Assembly (NCBI GenBank): GCA_018894775.1
Contig: JAHIPG010000111.1
Location: 1-9,518, forward strand
Length of the DNA stretch: 9,518 nucleotides
From: Nanobdellota archaeon
Lineage (GTDB): Archaea; Nanobdellota; Nanobdellia; SCGC-AAA011-G17; VGLX01
Reading direction: 5' to 3'
Positions 1 to 5,881 of this stretch are shown piece after piece. How positions within the stretch are numbered: the first letter of the stretch is position 1; each line of letters opens with the position of its first letter. The notes below the pieces were generated by a model. That model saw only the letters and a program-made list of their open reading frames with translations. It was not told the DNA's origin and did no database searches. The translations under genes and the position numbers were made by a program.

Positions 1-87
1 AAGATAAATGGTCTGGAATGGTTAAAATGCCTAGAATCCATAGGGTTTGAAATTATAAGCCCCTGTCACGTGAGAAAAAATGACTAA
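1..87 (+). CDS. C-terminal end of an unidentified protein (partial)
   Basis: Frame 1 is open from the window edge to the TAA at 85-87, giving 28 residues beginning KINGLEWLKCLESIGFEI and ending in HVRKND. The composition looks protein-like (alternating hydrophobic and charged residues), and the stop overlaps the ATG of the acetyltransferase gene at 80 by eight bases, an arrangement typical of coupled genes in an operon. The family cannot be told from so short a tail. An open frame of this length could occur by chance, so the call rests mainly on the overlap geometry. Confidence 0.5.
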   Translation, partial: KINGLEWLKCLESIGFEIISPCHVRKND

Positions 88-937
88 AACTTTAGAAGCA
101 AAGCCAGAACATGCAAAACAGATAATTGACTTATTCAAAAAAGTCTACAAATCTCATAGTTTGATTAAGTATGGTAAAAAGAGCTTGGAGGATAATTTAG
201 CTAAAAATGAATACCACTCTTTTATCCTTCAAAATGATAAGGAAATAATAGGTCATGGAGGAATAAGAATAATCAAAGACATAGCTATTTTGGATTCACT
301 AGTAGTAGATCCAAGATACAGAAATAAAGGTTTTGGTAGAGAAATATTCCAAGAAAGATTAAAATTCTGTGAAAATAAAAAAAATCTAACTCACATTGCG
401 TGTTATACTGTAATGCAGCATTTAGGAAGTCAAAAGTTGTATAGTCAAGCGTTTAAACCTATAGGAATCACACTAAACCGTAATGATGCTTATACAGATG
501 AGGATTCTGTTTTTAATCAAGGTAGTTCTAATGGAGAGCTTGTACTCTGCAAACCATTGACTGAGAAAATAATTACCTTCCCTGTAAGCTATAAAGGTAT
601 ATTAGAAAAAGAAATAAAAAAACGCTATTTGGATATTAAAATATTACCTCAATTTATGAAAAATGATAAAAAACAAGGTACTGAACTTCTTGATGACTAT
701 ATTGAAGTAGACCTTTCCAATCCAAGTTCAACAGCACAATTAAAAATTATTGAAAAAGAAAACTATGTTTGTTTAGGAATATATCCTAGTTTTACTAATG
801 GATTATTTACTTTAGCTTTTAAAAGAAAAGGAAAATATAGTATCAATTCAAGCAAACTAAAGACTAATAATGATGAGAGAAAAAGATTCTTAGAAAATAT
901 TTTAGAAAAACTTCTGACTTCGGATCCCTTGGTTTAA
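80..937 (+). CDS. GNAT-family N-acetyltransferase with an extra C-terminal domain
   Basis: A 285-residue protein whose first half is a GNAT acyl-CoA-dependent acyltransferase. The acetyl-CoA binding motif A is clear at residues 74-87: a beta strand (LVVDP) followed by R81-N-K-G84-F-G86, matching the R/Q-x-x-G-x-G/A pyrophosphate loop. The stretch at 104-130 (HIACYT to FKPIGI) fits the later strand and helix in which a Y-S-Q-x-x-F-K-P-I-G segment closes the fold. Residues about 150-285 form a second region with no motif I recognise; it is rich in Lys, Glu and Ile and may be a second alpha/beta domain, as in some two-domain GNAT proteins. The acceptor substrate cannot be read from the sequence. 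The start overlaps the upstream stop and has only a weak GTGAG ribosome site at 70-74. The gene converges on mscS with nine bases between stop codons. Confidence 0.8.
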   Translation: MTKTLEAKPEHAKQIIDLFKKVYKSHSLIKYGKKSLEDNLAKNEYHSFILQNDKEIIGHGGIRIIKDIAILDSLVVDPRYRNKGFGREIFQERLKFCENKKNLTHIACYTVMQHLGSQKLYSQAFKPIGITLNRNDAYTDEDSVFNQGSSNGELVLCKPLTEKIITFPVSYKGILEKEIKKRYLDIKILPQFMKNDKKQGTELLDDYIEVDLSNPSSTAQLKIIEKENYVCLGIYPSFTNGLFTLAFKRKGKYSINSSKLKTNNDERKRFLENILEKLLTSDPLV

Positions 938-946
938 GAAAAAGAA

Positions 947-2071
947 TTATTTCTTCCTTCTTCTCTTAGGTTTTACATTATGCATGTATACTGTTCTTGT
1001 TGGGAATGGTATCTCAATACCATACTTGTTCAATGCTTTGTATATTCTTTTAGTCATCTCTAGCTTTACACCATAACTTTTTGTCCAGGTTGACCATAAC
1101 AATGCTGTGAACATAAGGCCTGAATCGCCCATCTCTGTAAATACTACATTAGGTTCTTGATATTCATCATATACAGCCTCTTCAATAGGTGGTTTTGTTA
1201 TGGTTTTCATTACAATCTTTTTGATTTTTTCAGGGTCTGATCCGTATCCTACTGAGAATAGTACTTTTGCTCTGTGTGATTCATCAGGTGTAACATAGTT
1301 CACTATGGTTGCGTTGGCTAAATTTCCATTAGGTATTGTCAACAATTCGTTATCATAAGTTCTTAGTTTTGTACTCCTTAACCCTATATCTTGTATAGTT
1401 CCAACATCGTTTCCAATTTTTACCTTGTCTCCAACTTTCAAACTTTTATCTAATACCATCGAGACTCCGCCAAAGATATTTGCAAGACTATCTTTCAGAG
1501 CAAGACCTAAAACCATTCCGGCTATACCCACTCCTGCTAGAAGACCTCCTACGTTAAAGCCCCATACTTTTAATATAAATATTATGCCAAATATTGCGAA
1601 TAGGGCTTTTGATGTTTTGTGGAATAATGGTAATAATGCATCATCTATTGTACTTTCTGTCTTCTGGGCCCATTCAGTCCCCCAAATATCTATCAGGGTA
1701 TCTATGATTCTTACACCTATAAGTATTATACAGATTATTGCTAAGGATAAAAGAATTTTGTTCACAACTCCGCTTATACTTTCTGACAGTCCTAAAGGTA
1801 GTAATGCTATGTATAAACCAAGAATCATTATCAAGTACATTCCTGGTTTTTGTGTCCTTTCAATTATTAAATCATCAATTTTTGTCTTAGTTTTTTCTGT
1901 AAATCTTGGGATTATGTGTCTTAATATAAATTTGAGAACGTATGCAAATATGAAGAATGCTATGAAGATTGCTATTGTGTAGATTATCTTATTCTGAATT
2001 AGAAACCCTATTTGAGGGTGATTAGCGTATTGGTCGATAAGTGTTAAATAACCTTGAATAATGTCCATCAT
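947..2071 (-). CDS. mscS: MscS-type small-conductance mechanosensitive ion channel
   Basis: A 374-residue membrane protein that would open under membrane tension to release solutes on osmotic downshock. Hydrophobic helices lie near residues 28-50, 77-97 and 103-123, with another near 155-170 leading into the pore helix. The pore-lining signature is at 176-202, with Gly/Ala-rich GLLAGVGIAG followed by LGLALKDSLANIFGG. The beta domain follows (DKVKIG, then the family motif PNGNLANATIVNY at 247-259). The alpha/beta C-terminal domain ends with GIEIPFPTRTVY at 351-362, also a family hallmark, and a basic tail (KPKRRRKK). Four or more N-terminal helices make it longer than the three-helix E. coli MscS (286 residues). 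Two ATG codons stand at the start (2069-2071 and 2066-2068). No Shine-Dalgarno site is visible, and a TATA-like box about 25 bases upstream suggests a leaderless mRNA. Confidence 0.93.
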   Translation of the reverse strand: MMDIIQGYLTLIDQYANHPQIGFLIQNKIIYTIAIFIAFFIFAYVLKFILRHIIPRFTEKTKTKIDDLIIERTQKPGMYLIMILGLYIALLPLGLSESISGVVNKILLSLAIICIILIGVRIIDTLIDIWGTEWAQKTESTIDDALLPLFHKTSKALFAIFGIIFILKVWGFNVGGLLAGVGIAGMVLGLALKDSLANIFGGVSMVLDKSLKVGDKVKIGNDVGTIQDIGLRSTKLRTYDNELLTIPNGNLANATIVNYVTPDESHRAKVLFSVGYGSDPEKIKKIVMKTITKPPIEEAVYDEYQEPNVVFTEMGDSGLMFTALLWSTWTKSYGVKLEMTKRIYKALNKYGIEIPFPTRTVYMHNVKPKRRRKK

Positions 2072-2090
2072 GCTTTAATGATATATAACG

Positions 2091-2103
2091 ATTTTTAAAC
2101 CTT
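2091..2103 (-). promoter_or_regulatory. Probable TATA/BRE promoter of mscS
   Basis: Read on the minus strand, this is GAAAGGTTTAAAAAT, a purine-rich BRE-like stretch followed by an AT-rich box. The box centre is about 25 bases from the mscS ATG at 2071, the distance expected between an archaeal TATA box and its transcription start, so the mRNA would begin at or near the start codon. The box contains the stop codon of the broken small gene upstream. Confidence 0.5.
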
Positions 2104-2327
2104 TCTTTTTTTACCTATGATATTTTCAGCCCTTTGGATCATTTCTTTCTTCAGGGCTATGAAAACTCCGCCAGGTTTACCTTTTACGAATGTAGTTTCC
2201 CTGGTTTGATTATCTCAGAAATATCACCTTCTATGTCTAGGTGGGTTATTCTTGCTCTGCTTTTCCCTTTTTTGTGTATATAAGCCTTAACTTTTAACTT
2301 ATGTTTTCCTTCTCCTGGACCTGACAT
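2095..2327 (-). pseudogene. Small basic protein gene of unknown function, broken by a one-base frameshift
   Basis: From the ATG at 2327 the reading frame begins MSGPGEGKHKLKVKAYIHKK and runs for 47 residues to a TAA at 2184-2186. A second frame, entered at 2199, continues as ETTFVKGKPGGVFIALKKEM and ends in ENIIGKKRKV at the TAA at 2095-2097. Joining the two after residue 43 (PG|E) gives a coherent 77-residue, highly basic protein that fills the gap up to mscS. The simplest reading is loss of one base within CCAGGGAAAC, either a true mutation or a sequencing or assembly error. I do not recognise the family. The predicted pattern is beta-rich (KLKVKAYI, SRARITHL, GGVFIAL) with a C-terminal helix. 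A good TATA box precedes it, and mscS begins 23 bases after its stop. Confidence 0.6.
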
Positions 2328-2346
2328 GCATTATAGTAAATCAATG

Positions 2347-2360
2347 AAATATATAAATTA
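2347..2360 (-). promoter_or_regulatory. Probable TATA promoter of the small gene and mscS unit
   Basis: On the minus strand the sequence reads TAATTTATATATTTC, with the TATA core (TTTATATA) at 2350-2357. Its centre lies about 27 bases from the ATG at 2327, so transcription would begin at or just before the start codon. No Shine-Dalgarno site is present, which again suggests a leaderless mRNA. Confidence 0.5.
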
Positions 2361-2395
2361 TTCTAAAAATTTTGTTTTCGGAAATTTTTTCTCAG

Positions 2396-2429
2396 TGTCG
2401 TAAATTCTTTGAGTATGCGACATGCGACA
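2396..2429 (+). repeat. Tandem TGCGACA repeat with an inverted partner
   Basis: TGCGACA occurs twice in direct tandem at 2416-2422 and 2423-2429. TGTCGTA at 2396-2402 matches the reverse complement (TGTCGCA) at six of seven positions. The three half-sites lie in the divergent intergenic region, 16 to 50 bases before the TATA box of the HTH/LAGLIDADG gene. They are the most GC-rich sequence in an otherwise very AT-rich gap. The geometry suits a binding site for a regulator, possibly the adjacent HTH protein, but this is inference. Confidence 0.4.
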
Positions 2430-2440
2430 AGTGTGTGCGC

Positions 2441-2453
2441 TAGACTTATAAAC
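2441..2453 (+). promoter_or_regulatory. Probable TATA promoter of the HTH/LAGLIDADG gene and rtcA
   Basis: TAGACTTATAAAC contains the box CTTATAAA at 2445-2452, centred about 30 bases before the ATG at 2479. Transcription would start roughly at 2474, leaving almost no leader. The bases just before the start (TCCATCC, AAA, GGATTGGA at 2461-2478) can pair as an imperfect hairpin with a bulge, if they are transcribed. Confidence 0.5.
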
Positions 2454-2478
2454 AAGTTAATCCATCCAAAGGATTGGA

Positions 2479-3729
2479 ATGGAATTTAATCAAATCATCC
2501 AAAACTATTTGAAATCAACACCTTCTGTCAAAACTTTAATTAATTGGTATGATTTATATGAAGGACATTATGTAAGATTAGACAAAAATTTTCAAAAAAG
2601 ATTTTTTGGAAAAGCTATCGAAAAAGCTGGAAATTATTCTGAATTGGGAAGACAATTAAATATAGGAAGAAAAACTATCTCATCATGTTCCAAAGGAAAA
2701 ACTAACCCTCAAATCAAAACTCTTAAGAAAATAGCTAATTATGTTAGTTATCCTTTTGAAGATATTAATTGCAAAATAAGACAAATTCATAGATTAAGGC
2801 CAAACCTTCCTTTTAATCTGAATAATAAAGAAGGTGCTGAAATAAGAGCAGCATTCTTATCAGATGGTCATGTTGATAAAAACCCAGTAAAACCAGCCCA
2901 ATATTGTGCCCTTGAAAAAGAACTTCATAAAAAACTAATAGAATTATGCAAAAACATTTTTGGAAGATTCGAATGTAAAACCTATTTTAACAGTAGATCC
3001 CATATAACAAAGTTTCCAGCTGCTATTGGTAGTGCCTTAGAATTAGGTGGAGTTCCTCGAGGAAATAAAATGTTATCCAATATTCATGTACCCAAAGATA
3101 TAGTTTTAGGAAACAAAGAAATTCAAGTTTATTATCTTAGAAGAGTTTTTGATGATGAAGGGGACGTATGTTTTGATAAATCCGGAAAGCGGGCTGTAAG
3201 AATTAGTCGAAGCGTATCTTTAAAAAATATAGATTTTGATATTCCGCCAGAAAGGTGGGTTGGAGGGATTAAGATTCCTGGTTATATTAAGCATAATCTG
3301 ATATTAGGTGAACAGATTTTACTTATAAACCTAGGAATAGATGCAAAAGTATACTCAGAAGGGGTTTATAAAAATAAAAAAGGAAAAATAACTGCTAAAT
3401 GGAGAATCCAAATTGGACAACAAGACAGTATAAGAAAATTTGCTGAATCAATAAATTTCAGTTTAAAAAGAAAAAGAGAAAAATTGGATAAAATTTTAGA
3501 ATCTTACCAATATAGAAAACTTCCAAATGGACAAGGCAAGAAAGAAGCTTTAGATTTTATTAAAAAAGTTCTTAAAAAGAAAGGATTTTTAAAGTTTAGT
3601 AATTTAGGAATGGAACTAATGAAAAGTGGAAGAAGCTATGATTTAGCAGGATATTACTTGAAGTTTTTTATCGATCAAAAGATAATAAAGAAGACCCAGA
3701 GAGGTGTTTATACCTATGATAAATCTTGA
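2479..3729 (+). CDS. HTH-domain protein with two LAGLIDADG homing-endonuclease motifs
   Basis: A 416-residue DNA-binding protein. Residues 51-90 form an XRE-like helix-turn-helix (SELGRQLNIGRKTISSCSKG). Two LAGLIDADG-type helices follow: I122-RAAFLSDG-H131 and L220-RRVFDDEGD-229. Each keeps an acidic residue before the glycine (D129 and E227), the positions that bind metal in active monomeric LAGLIDADG nucleases, so cleavage activity is plausible. Residues about 350-416 look like a winged-helix end (GFLKFSNLGMELM, IDQKIIKKTQRGVYTY). It could be a free-standing homing endonuclease or a WhiA-like regulator that reuses the fold. The gene looks more Lys/Asn-rich and AT-rich than rtcA, which fits an inserted element. 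Its end overlaps the rtcA start by 14 bases in another frame. It is not embedded in any visible intron or intein. Confidence 0.8.
   Translation: MEFNQIIQNYLKSTPSVKTLINWYDLYEGHYVRLDKNFQKRFFGKAIEKAGNYSELGRQLNIGRKTISSCSKGKTNPQIKTLKKIANYVSYPFEDINCKIRQIHRLRPNLPFNLNNKEGAEIRAAFLSDGHVDKNPVKPAQYCALEKELHKKLIELCKNIFGRFECKTYFNSRSHITKFPAAIGSALELGGVPRGNKMLSNIHVPKDIVLGNKEIQVYYLRRVFDDEGDVCFDKSGKRAVRISRSVSLKNIDFDIPPERWVGGIKIPGYIKHNLILGEQILLINLGIDAKVYSEGVYKNKKGKITAKWRIQIGQQDSIRKFAESINFSLKRKREKLDKILESYQYRKLPNGQGKKEALDFIKKVLKKKGFLKFSNLGMELMKSGRSYDLAGYYLKFFIDQKIIKKTQRGVYTYDKS
3699..3706 (+). promoter_or_regulatory. Ribosome binding site deciding the rtcA start
   Basis: GAGAGGTG lies about nine bases before the ATG at 3716, inside the end of the upstream coding sequence. 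An in-frame GTG at 3704 overlaps this site and would add four residues (M-F-I-P). The ATG is preferred because it has the correct spacing and because cyclases of this family begin with M-I-x-[LI]-D-G. Confidence 0.55.
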
Positions 3730-4726
3730 TGGAGGATATGGCTCTGGTGGTGGGCAAATCGTTAGAACATCTATAGGCCTTTCTGCATTGACTGGTAAAG
3801 CAATAAAGATAACTAACATAAGAAAAGGTAGATGCAGAGAAGGTTTAGCAGAGCAGCATTTACAATCTGTTAGAGCTATTGCAAAGATTTGTGATGCTAA
3901 AGTCAAAGGTGCAAAGCTTCATTCTACAGAGATTGAATTTATTCCTGGTAAGATTAAATCTGGAAATGTAAATGTTAGGATATCTACAGCTGGCTCTGTA
4001 GGTTTATTGCTACAAGCTATGCTGATTCCTGCGATAAAAAAAGATATTGTGATCAAAGTTGATGGTGGTGGAACTTATGGTAAATGGGCTGCTCCAATTG
4101 ATAATTTCAGATATGTTCTTTTTCCTCTGCTTGAGAAGATGGGTTACAAGGTTGAGATGAATGTAGAAAGGGAAGGGTTCTATCCTGTAGGTGGTGCTAA
4201 GGTAAAGGTGCATAGCTACAAGGCAGAGTTAAAGCCTATAGAACTTATAGATAAAGGAGATATTGTATCTGTAGAAGGCCGTAGTATTGCTTCAGAGCAT
4301 CTGAAGAAGGCAGAGGTTGCTGAGAGACAGGCAAAAGCTGCTAAAAAAATCATTTTTGATAAGTTAAAAGTTGATGCTAAGATTAAGAAGGAATATGTAA
4401 AGAGTGATTGTCCTGGTTCTGGTATTCAGCTTTGGATTAAGACAAAAAATACAGTAATCGGTGCTAATGCTTTAGGTGAGAAGGGCAAAAGGTCTGAGCA
4501 AGTCGGTGAGGAAGCAGCGGAGAATCTTGTTGAAGGTTATAATCGTGGCTGTGTAGATAGGCATACTGCTGATCAGCTTATCCCTTACATGGCTCTAGCA
4601 GGAAGGGGAAAGATTTTAGCTTCAGAGATATCAGGGCATGTGAAAACTAATGCTTATATTACTGAACAATTTTTACCAGTAAAATTTAAGATAAGAGATA
4701 ATTTGATAGACTGTCAAAAAACTTAA
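3716..4726 (+). CDS. rtcA: RNA 3'-terminal phosphate cyclase
   Basis: A 336-residue enzyme that uses ATP to turn a 3'-phosphate at an RNA end into a 2',3'-cyclic phosphate, through a covalent AMP-histidine intermediate; it acts in RNA repair and processing. The N-terminus carries the family signature (INLDGGYGSGGGQIVRTS, then LSALTGK). Further hallmarks are the STAGSVGLLLQ segment, DGGGTYGKWAAP, and DRHTADQLIPYMALAGRG. The nucleotide-accepting histidine is H308 in GHVKTN, equivalent to E. coli His309. The length agrees with the usual 335-345 residues. The start lies inside the preceding gene by 14 bases, so translation is probably coupled to the HTH/LAGLIDADG protein and no separate promoter is evident. 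No rtcB ligase or other RNA-repair gene is visible in the window. Confidence 0.95.
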   Translation: MINLDGGYGSGGGQIVRTSIGLSALTGKAIKITNIRKGRCREGLAEQHLQSVRAIAKICDAKVKGAKLHSTEIEFIPGKIKSGNVNVRISTAGSVGLLLQAMLIPAIKKDIVIKVDGGGTYGKWAAPIDNFRYVLFPLLEKMGYKVEMNVEREGFYPVGGAKVKVHSYKAELKPIELIDKGDIVSVEGRSIASEHLKKAEVAERQAKAAKKIIFDKLKVDAKIKKEYVKSDCPGSGIQLWIKTKNTVIGANALGEKGKRSEQVGEEAAENLVEGYNRGCVDRHTADQLIPYMALAGRGKILASEISGHVKTNAYITEQFLPVKFKIRDNLIDCQKT

Positions 4727-4735
4727 GATCATTCA

Positions 4736-4747
4736 TTCTTTTTTGTT
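4736..4747 (+). terminator. Poly-T termination signal after rtcA
   Basis: A run of six T bases (4739-4744) in a T-rich stretch begins about ten bases after the rtcA stop. Archaeal RNA polymerase commonly terminates at such T-runs without a hairpin. It separates rtcA from the next operon, which has its own promoter. Confidence 0.45.
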
Positions 4748-4854
4748 GAGGAATTAAGATATAATTACCAGAAAGATTGCCTTTAAAATCAGTTAGATTA
4801 TTCAGTTATATTTGCTTCTATTTACCAGCTAAATTATTACCCACACTCAGTAAT

Positions 4855-4869
4855 GAAAAGGTTTATAAA
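4855..4869 (+). promoter_or_regulatory. BRE/TATA promoter of the Hsp20-like/Cdc48 operon
   Basis: GAAAAGGTTTATAAAG joins a purine-rich BRE with a textbook TATA box (TTTATAAA at 4862-4869), the best promoter in the window. Transcription would begin near 4890, leaving a leader of about 35-40 bases that contains a GGAGG ribosome site. The rest of the 201-base gap between rtcA and this operon holds only AT-rich sequence. Confidence 0.65.
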
Positions 4870-4915
4870 GAAGCATAATATCCTTTTTGCCTATAAGAAT
4901 TTTTAAAAGTATAAT

Positions 4916-4920
4916 GGAGG
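4916..4920 (+). promoter_or_regulatory. Strong Shine-Dalgarno site GGAGG
   Basis: GGAGG followed by a seven-base spacer before the ATG at 4928 is an optimal ribosome site. It contrasts with the probably leaderless genes on the left of the window and supports both the start choice and a transcript with a real leader. Confidence 0.65.
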
Positions 4921-4927
4921 TTACACA

Positions 4928-5881
4928 ATGAAAAATCCAAAAAAACGTTTGATATCTATACCACCTAGAACTACTATGCGTGATAGAACAGGATATAGTG
5001 GTTCAATAACTGATTTACCTGCAAAGTTGTTAGAACTGCAGAAAAGATTAACATATATAAATCAAGAGGTTGAGAAGGCAAAGGAAAGAGGCGAAGATGT
5101 AACACCAAAACTTGAGTCCGGAGGATGTTTAAACATAGGGGGGCAAGAGTTAGACCTTAATGATATAAGTAAATCTCTTAATTTAGGTGAAGGCGCACAA
5201 GGCTTGGAAAAAATGCTTAAAATTGATGGCTTAGGCAGTTTATTTAAAAATCTTCTAGAAAATGTTGAAGGATTAAAAACTACTATGGAAGGTTATCAAG
5301 AATCAACAGGAGGCTATGGAAAAAGTAAGAGCAAGGGACCTGTAATCCAAACAAATATCAAAGTAAATCAATTAGGTCAAGACCCAAAAGAATGGACAGG
5401 TCTTAGTGGAAGTGGAGCCCCTGGAGTATCAGATAGGACTAAAGGCAGTGGAACTACAGGTTCAGTATACCAAAAAGGACAGAAACCAACTTCTTATACA
5501 AAAAAACCTTCTAGTTCAAGTTCAGGTATTGGTGGAATCAATAAAGGAACACAAAGAGGTTTAGGGGAAGGTAGCCAAGGTCAAATAATTGAGAAGAAAG
5601 TTAAGAAAAGACCTGCAATAAATCCTCAAAAAGGTATTCAACTCCAAAATATAGTGGATCAAGATATAGATTATGACATGTTCCCTAAGGGAGATAATGG
5701 TTATGAGATGATAGTGAATGGCTTAGGGGTTGAAAAAGTTGATAAGATAGATTATGACTCAAGGAAAAATCAGCTATTGATAAATGGAAACTTAAAAATT
5801 CCTTTAAAAGATCATAAAATAGGAAAAGTATTGGATTGGGAATACAGAAATAATGTCTTGATGATAAAACTAGAAAAATGA
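4928..5881 (+). CDS. Hsp20-like protein with a disordered middle, possibly GvpH-like; first gene of the Cdc48 operon
   Basis: A 317-residue protein with no firm family match. Residues 9-19 hold the motif ISIPPRTTMRD, which returns twice in the second flanking protein. Residues 30-56 are a likely helix or coiled coil (LLELQKRLTYINQEVEKAKER). Residues 75-125 contain amphipathic segments (GLGSLFKNLLENVEGLK) that resemble the N-terminal part of GvpH-type gas-vesicle Hsp20 proteins. Residues 155-230 are rich in Gly, Ser, Lys and Gln and probably disordered, with GTTGSVYQKG at 175-184. Residues 245-317 look like a shortened alpha-crystallin (Hsp20) domain: YEMIVNGLG, IDYDSRKNQLLING, then WEYRNNVLMIKLEK, the usual last strand. 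Its stop overlaps the start of the AAA ATPase gene (ATGA). The Hsp20 assignment rests on pattern only; a role as adaptor or co-chaperone of that ATPase is inferred from operon context. Confidence 0.6.
   Translation: MKNPKKRLISIPPRTTMRDRTGYSGSITDLPAKLLELQKRLTYINQEVEKAKERGEDVTPKLESGGCLNIGGQELDLNDISKSLNLGEGAQGLEKMLKIDGLGSLFKNLLENVEGLKTTMEGYQESTGGYGKSKSKGPVIQTNIKVNQLGQDPKEWTGLSGSGAPGVSDRTKGSGTTGSVYQKGQKPTSYTKKPSSSSSGIGGINKGTQRGLGEGSQGQIIEKKVKKRPAINPQKGIQLQNIVDQDIDYDMFPKGDNGYEMIVNGLGVEKVDKIDYDSRKNQLLINGNLKIPLKDHKIGKVLDWEYRNNVLMIKLEK

Noticed and set aside
66..73. Perfect palindrome TCACGTGA just before the acetyltransferase start
   Set aside because: It lies inside the coding end of the upstream gene, is only eight bases long, and has no second copy or promoter near it.
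1425..1982. 185-residue open frame on the plus strand inside mscS
   Set aside because: It lies opposite the channel gene, has Pro/Ile/Arg-rich composition typical of an antisense shadow, and no ribosome site or promoter; the minus-strand frame has clear MscS motifs.
3704..3715. GTG start for rtcA
   Set aside because: The GTG overlaps the ribosome site, and the four added residues do not match the family's usual N-terminus; the ATG at 3716 is better spaced.
3643..3906. 87-residue minus-strand frame over the LAGLIDADG/rtcA junction
   Set aside because: Both plus-strand proteins here are well supported; this frame shows no motif and is an antisense shadow.
4853..4906. 17-codon open frame before the Hsp20-like operon
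   Set aside because: Its first codons are the BRE/TATA element itself, so it would lie upstream of the transcript start.
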